Shown: positions 60,462 to 64,000 of the stretch, in pieces | Numbering within the stretch: position 1 is the stretch's first letter | Layout: the number at the start of each line of letters is the position of its first letter | From: Candidatus Ruthia magnifica str. Cm (Calyptogena magnifica) | GTDB taxonomy: Bacteria; Pseudomonadota; Gammaproteobacteria; PS1; Pseudothioglobaceae | Assembly (NCBI RefSeq): GCF_000015105.1 | Contig: NC_008610.1 | Location: 1 to 64,000 of the forward strand | Length of the DNA: 64,000 bases | Reading direction: 5' to 3' | Notes under the pieces: generated by a model | Told to the model about the DNA's origin: nothing | Database searches by the model: none | Seen by the model: the letters and a program-made list of their open reading frames with translations, nothing else | Program-made: the position numbers and the translations under genes

Positions 60462-60483
60462 ACCCCCTTTCCAGGGGGTTTTT
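60462..60483 (+). terminator. Intrinsic terminator between tRNA-fMet and rimP
   Basis: ACCCCC (60462-60467) and GGGGGT (60474-60479) form a GC-rich stem with loop TTTCCA, followed by a run of Ts (60479-60483). It is the clearest intrinsic terminator in the window. It lies between the tRNA and rimP, so it probably attenuates read-through into the nusA operon. Confidence 0.8.
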
Positions 60484-60517
60484 GTTATGCGTAGAAAGGT
60501 GAATGAGTAGGAATAAT

Positions 60518-60982
60518 ATGGCAAGAGTGACTGACAAAATTACCCATTTAATTGAGCTTGTTATTAAGGACATGTGCTATGAATTGGTGGGTATTGAATA
60601 CGTTGCTAGCGGCAAACATAGTATCTTGAGGGTTTTTATTGATACAGATAAAAAAGGCGTTGGTGTTAACGATTGTGAAAAAGTCTCTCGTCAATTGAGT
60701 AGTATTTTTGACGTGGAGGAACCGATTAGTGGCCAATACACCTTGGAGGTTTCATCACCTGGTATTGAGCGCCCATTGTTCCATAAGGAGCATTATCAGC
60801 GTTTTTTAGGCGCTAATGTTAAGTTACGCATGGTTAGGCCGATTGATGGGCGGCGCAATTTTTTTGGTGTGATTGGTTGTGTTAATGAGGCTGATAATAC
60901 GTTTGAGTTGGTTGGTGAATTGGATCTGGTTATTTTGGATATTGATCTGATTGAAAAAGCAAATTTAGTGGTTGATTTTTAA
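60518..60982 (+). CDS. rimP: Ribosome maturation factor RimP
   Basis: RimP helps assemble the 30S subunit. From ATG 60518 the product is 154 residues, with ELVGIEYVASGKHSILRVFI, DCEKVSRQLSSIFDVEEPI and LEVSSPGIERPLF. The last is the conserved core leading into the C-terminal SH3-like domain. An ATG at 60503 is possible, but 60518 has AGGA five bases upstream and gives the normal distance to the ELVGIE motif. It begins the rimP-nusA-infB operon. Confidence 0.95.
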   Translation: MARVTDKITHLIELVIKDMCYELVGIEYVASGKHSILRVFIDTDKKGVGVNDCEKVSRQLSSIFDVEEPISGQYTLEVSSPGIERPLFHKEHYQRFLGANVKLRMVRPIDGRRNFFGVIGCVNEADNTFELVGELDLVILDIDLIEKANLVVDF

Positions 60983-61013
60983 GCCCAATTGGGTGATTTA
61001 GGAGAATAAAGAC

Positions 61014-62489
61014 ATGGACGGCAAAGAATTATTTTTGATGGTTGAGGCAATTTCAAACGAGAAAAACATTTCTAAAGAAGAGGTGCTTGAGTCGTTAGAA
61101 GAAGCATTGGCTATTGCTACAAAAAAACGTAATAATATTGATGCATATGTTGAAATTAACAGACAGACGGGCGAATTTTTAACCTTTAGGCAGTGGATGG
61201 TTGTGGCAGATGGTGAGACATTTGTTGATGATGATGGCACTGAGTTTGATTCAGAATTACATGTTTATGCAAAAGATGCGAGTGGTGTAGCGGTTGATGA
61301 TTATGTACGTAAGCCAATTGAAACACAAAAGTTTGGTCGTATTGCAGCGCAAATTGTTAAGCAAGTGATTGTCCAAAAGGTTCGTGAGGCAGAAAGAGAG
61401 GTGATTGTTAATGATTATTCCTCTCGTATTGGCGAGGTGGTTATGGTCACGGTTAAACGTGTTGATAGAGGCAATGTTTATGTGGATACGGGTGGTGGCG
61501 TTGATGGCATGATTCCTAAATTTGACCTCATTCCTAATGAATCAGTGCGTAAAAATGACCGTTTAAGGGCCTATATTAAAGAGGTGAAACCCTCTGTTCG
61601 TGGTGCGCAAATTTTCCTATCACGTAGTATGCCTGAAATGATGATTGAGCTGTTTAAAATGGAAGTGCCTGAAATTTCTGAAGGCGTGATTGAAATCATG
61701 GGCGGTAGTAGAGACCCGGGTTTGCGCTCGAAACTAGCAGTTAGAGCTAAAGATAGACGTATAGACCCCATTGGTTCTTGCATTGGTATGCGTGGCGCAC
61801 GTGTTCAGGCGGTGTCAAATGAGCTGAATGCTGAGCGTGTTGATATCATTCTTTGGGACGAAGATCATGCACAATTTGTGATTAATGCAATGGCGCCTGC
61901 GCAGGTGAGTTCAATTATTGTTGATGAAGATAAGCACTCAATGGACATCGCAGTTGAGGATGATCAGTTAGCATTAGCCATTGGTCGTGGTGGTCAAAAC
62001 ATTAAGCTTGCCTCTCGTTTAACTGGTTGGAGATTAAATGTGATGTCAACAACTCAAGCTGATGAAAAACAAGCACAGGAAACGTTAAAAATTAGCGATA
62101 AACTTGCCGACCAATTAGGCGTTGATTCTGAAGTGGCAGGCGTGTTAATTGAAGAAGGGTTTGGTAGTGTGGGTGAGTTGGTTGATGCAGATGCACAAGT
62201 ATTAGAAAACATAGAAGAGTTTGACGCATCAATGGTTGAAGAACTTCAAGAGCGCGCATCAGATGCACAATTAGTGCAGGCTTTGGGAGATGCTGAGGCT
62301 TCTGAGCTACTAATGAGTGTTGAAGGAGTTGGTGAGGACTTGGCAAGTGCATTAATTGAAGCAGATATTGTTACTGTTGATGACTTGGCAGAGTTGTCTA
62401 TTGATGACTTGCTCGATATTCAAAACATGGATACTGAAATAGCATCTAGTGTTATCATGATTGCAAGAGAAAATGAAGGATGGTTTTAA
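61014..62489 (+). CDS. nusA: Transcription termination/antitermination factor NusA
   Basis: NusA binds RNA polymerase and controls pausing, termination and antitermination. The 491-residue product has the N-terminal polymerase-binding domain (about 1-125) and an S1 domain (about 135-200, GEVVMVTVKRVDRGNVYVDT). KH1 and KH2 follow, with GSCIGMRGARVQAV and AIGRGGQNIKLAS. Two C-terminal acidic helix-hairpin-helix repeats (about 360-490) complete it, as in gammaproteobacteria. TAGGAG lies before the ATG. Identification is secure. Confidence 0.98.
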   Translation: MDGKELFLMVEAISNEKNISKEEVLESLEEALAIATKKRNNIDAYVEINRQTGEFLTFRQWMVVADGETFVDDDGTEFDSELHVYAKDASGVAVDDYVRKPIETQKFGRIAAQIVKQVIVQKVREAEREVIVNDYSSRIGEVVMVTVKRVDRGNVYVDTGGGVDGMIPKFDLIPNESVRKNDRLRAYIKEVKPSVRGAQIFLSRSMPEMMIELFKMEVPEISEGVIEIMGGSRDPGLRSKLAVRAKDRRIDPIGSCIGMRGARVQAVSNELNAERVDIILWDEDHAQFVINAMAPAQVSSIIVDEDKHSMDIAVEDDQLALAIGRGGQNIKLASRLTGWRLNVMSTTQADEKQAQETLKISDKLADQLGVDSEVAGVLIEEGFGSVGELVDADAQVLENIEEFDASMVEELQERASDAQLVQALGDAEASELLMSVEGVGEDLASALIEADIVTVDDLAELSIDDLLDIQNMDTEIASSVIMIARENEGWF

Positions 62490-62545
62490 TTTAGAGTTAG
62501 AATTTATTTTAAGTTAATAATTTTAAAAAAATATAGGCAAAGCTT

Positions 62546-64000
62546 ATGGCACATACAGTTCAAACACTCTCTAAATTATTGAAAAAGACGCCTGATGAGG
62601 TAATCACAATTCTGGCTAATGCTGGTGTTGATGGTAAAAATTCAGATTCTGCCATTTCAGCAGAAGAAAGAAAAATTTTGATGAGTAGCCTTTCAAAACG
62701 TTCAAGTAGTAAATCTAGTATGTTTTCCTTTTCTAAGACTGGCATTAAGTCTAGTGCCAATTCAGCAAGTGGTGCCAAGGTGCAAGTTAAGAAAAAACGT
62801 CTTACAAAGTCAGCTACAGCGACTGATGAACAGCCTGAAATCGCTGTTAATGAAGTCGCTCAAGCCGTTCAAGTTGCCTTGGATGCTGGTCGTGATGCAG
62901 ATAAAAAATTATTAGCCCAAGATGCTAAACGCTTGGAGATGGTACGTTTGCAAAAAACTCAAGCAGAAGTGCTAAAAGCCCAGAAAAAAACTGTTAAACA
63001 GGCGCAAGCGCAAGAAATTGAGAAAAAAGCTGAAAAACCAAAAATGATAGATAAGTTCAAAGAAGATAAGAAACCTAAACGCTTACGCAATACACTTAAT
63101 GGCAATAATACTCGCAGGCAACTTCACGTTGCTAGACATAATCCAAATCGTAAACTAAAGAAAAAAGACAGAACACGCCTGTCACAAAAAGTACAAGAAG
63201 AGCAGGCGCAACACGCTTTCCAAAAACCTATTGAAAAAGTGGTTCACGAAATTGCTATTGCTGAAAATATTAAAGTAACCGAACTTGCACAAAAGATGGC
63301 TACTAAAGCTGGCGAAGTTCTTAAGGTGTTGATGGGTATGGGCGTTATGGCAACACTGAATGATGTGATTGACCAAGATACTGCCATGTTAGTTGTAGAA
63401 GAAATGGGACATAAAAGCATTGCTAGTGTTGAAGAAACCGTTGAAGATGTATTAATTGAGCAGTTAAAATCTAGTGGTAATGAAAAGGCCAGACCACCTG
63501 TTGTAACCATTATGGGACATGTTGATCATGGAAAAACCTCACTGCTTGATTATATTCGTCAAGCCAAAGTAACGCACGGTGAAGCTGGCGGTATTACGCA
63601 ACACATTGGCGCTTATCAAGTTCAGTCAAATGGTAATACCATTACTTTTATTGATACACCAGGGCATGCAGCGTTTTCTAAAATGCGCTCTCGTAGCGCT
63701 AATGCGACTGATATTGTTATTTTGGTGGTGGCTGCTGATGATGGTGTGATGCCACAAACGATTGAGTCTATCAAGCATGTACAAACCGCAGGTGTGCCAA
63801 TGATTGTTGCAATTAATAAGATAGATAAAGAAGGAATTGATATTGATAAAATTAAGCAAGTACTTTCAACGCATAATGTTATCTCTGAAGATTGGGGTGG
63901 CGATGTAATGATGATACCAGTATCAGCGTATACTGGAGAAGGCGTAGATGCTTTATTAGACGCAATCTCATTAACTGCTGAGGTTTTAGAATTTTCAGCT
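62546..64000 (+). CDS. infB: Translation initiation factor IF-2, 5' part
   Basis: IF-2 brings initiator tRNA to the ribosome as a GTPase. The first 485 codons lie in the window and the frame continues past its end. Visible are the N-terminal helical domain (about 1-50) and a charged, lysine-rich linker (about 60-215) that is shorter than in E. coli. The second IF2_N domain (about 230-280, [20 protein letters not shown]) precedes the G domain with [12 protein letters not shown] near residue 320, DTPGHAAFS and NKIDKEG. The ATG at 62546 gives [12 protein letters not shown]. It is third in rimP-nusA-infB. Confidence 0.97.
   Translation, partial: MAHTVQTLSKLLKKTPDEVITILANAGVDGKNSDSAISAEERKILMSSLSKRSSSKSSMFSFSKTGIKSSANSASGAKVQVKKKRLTKSATATDEQPEIAVNEVAQAVQVALDAGRDADKKLLAQDAKRLEMVRLQKTQAEVLKAQKKTVKQAQAQEIEKKAEKPKMIDKFKEDKKPKRLRNTLNGNNTRRQLHVARHNPNRKLKKKDRTRLSQKVQEEQAQHAFQKPIEKVVHEIAIAENIKVTELAQKMATKAGEVLKVLMGMGVMATLNDVIDQDTAMLVVEEMGHKSIASVEETVEDVLIEQLKSSGNEKARPPVVTIMGHVDHGKTSLLDYIRQAKVTHGEAGGITQHIGAYQVQSNGNTITFIDTPGHAAFSKMRSRSANATDIVILVVAADDGVMPQTIESIKHVQTAGVPMIVAINKIDKEGIDIDKIKQVLSTHNVISEDWGGDVMMIPVSAYTGEGVDALLDAISLTAEVLEFSA

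Overview
The window is an AT-rich stretch (roughly two thirds A+T by eye) of a gammaproteobacterial chromosome, linearised at dnaA. The gene content is a class I phosphoribulokinase (Calvin cycle), a bc1 complex, an aa3-type and a cbb3-type cytochrome oxidase, and biosynthetic housekeeping genes. Several genes are visibly decaying and some intergenic regions are long and eroded. Together this points to a thioautotrophic bacterium of the SUP05/vesicomyid-clam-symbiont lineage (Candidatus Ruthia / Candidatus Vesicomyosocius-like) under genome reduction. The placement is inferred from gene content and protein resemblance; no database search was run.

Layout: 0-6.3 kb holds dnaA, a candidate oriC, dnaN, gyrB (recF, the usual gene between dnaN and gyrB, is absent) and phosphoribulokinase. 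6.9-11 kb holds leuS, pyrD (class 1B type) and bioD. 11.3-15.1 kb holds sspA, the petABC bc1 operon and a DciA-like gene, divergent from secA-anmK-pyrC (15.2-19.9 kb). 20-27.3 kb is a minus-strand series: ribF, mutY (broken by one in-frame UGA), metA, an unassigned P-loop protein, alaC, an FKBP isomerase (frameshifted), a DUF2797 protein and purC. 27.8-31.6 kb is the overlapping set uppS-cdsA-dxr-mepM. 31.6-34.3 kb has no intact gene; its first half is the wreck of what I read as an invasin/intimin-like inverse autotransporter. 34.3-47.8 kb holds hisF and then a respiratory block: heme O and heme A synthesis (ctaB, ctaA), copper/assembly factors, coxBA-ctaG-coxC-surf1 and ccoNOQP, with several very short membrane-protein genes. 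47.9-54.1 kb holds tRNA-Thr, lolA, ftsK, trxB, tRNA-Phe and two eroded gaps. 54.2-59.3 kb holds pyrB, ruvX, an MltB-type transglycosylase, apbE, a shattered rarA and crcB. 59.3-64 kb holds gshB, initiator tRNA-Met, rimP, nusA and the 5' part of infB.

How the genes work together: carbon fixation (phosphoribulokinase) is powered by an electron chain running through bc1 to two terminal oxidases. Their structural and assembly genes sit almost contiguously between 35 and 48 kb. Cell-envelope synthesis (uppS, cdsA, mepM, anmK, lolA, mltB) and nucleotide, amino-acid and cofactor synthesis (pyrB/C/D, purC, hisF, metA, alaC, bioD, ribF, gshB) are retained. DNA repair and recombination genes (recF missing, mutY interrupted, rarA destroyed) and a surface adhesin are being lost. 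That pattern fits a protected, vertically transmitted endosymbiont. No mobile element, CRISPR array or intact novel defence system was seen. The most informative signals are the staged gene decay and the small, usually unannotated membrane proteins in the oxidase clusters.
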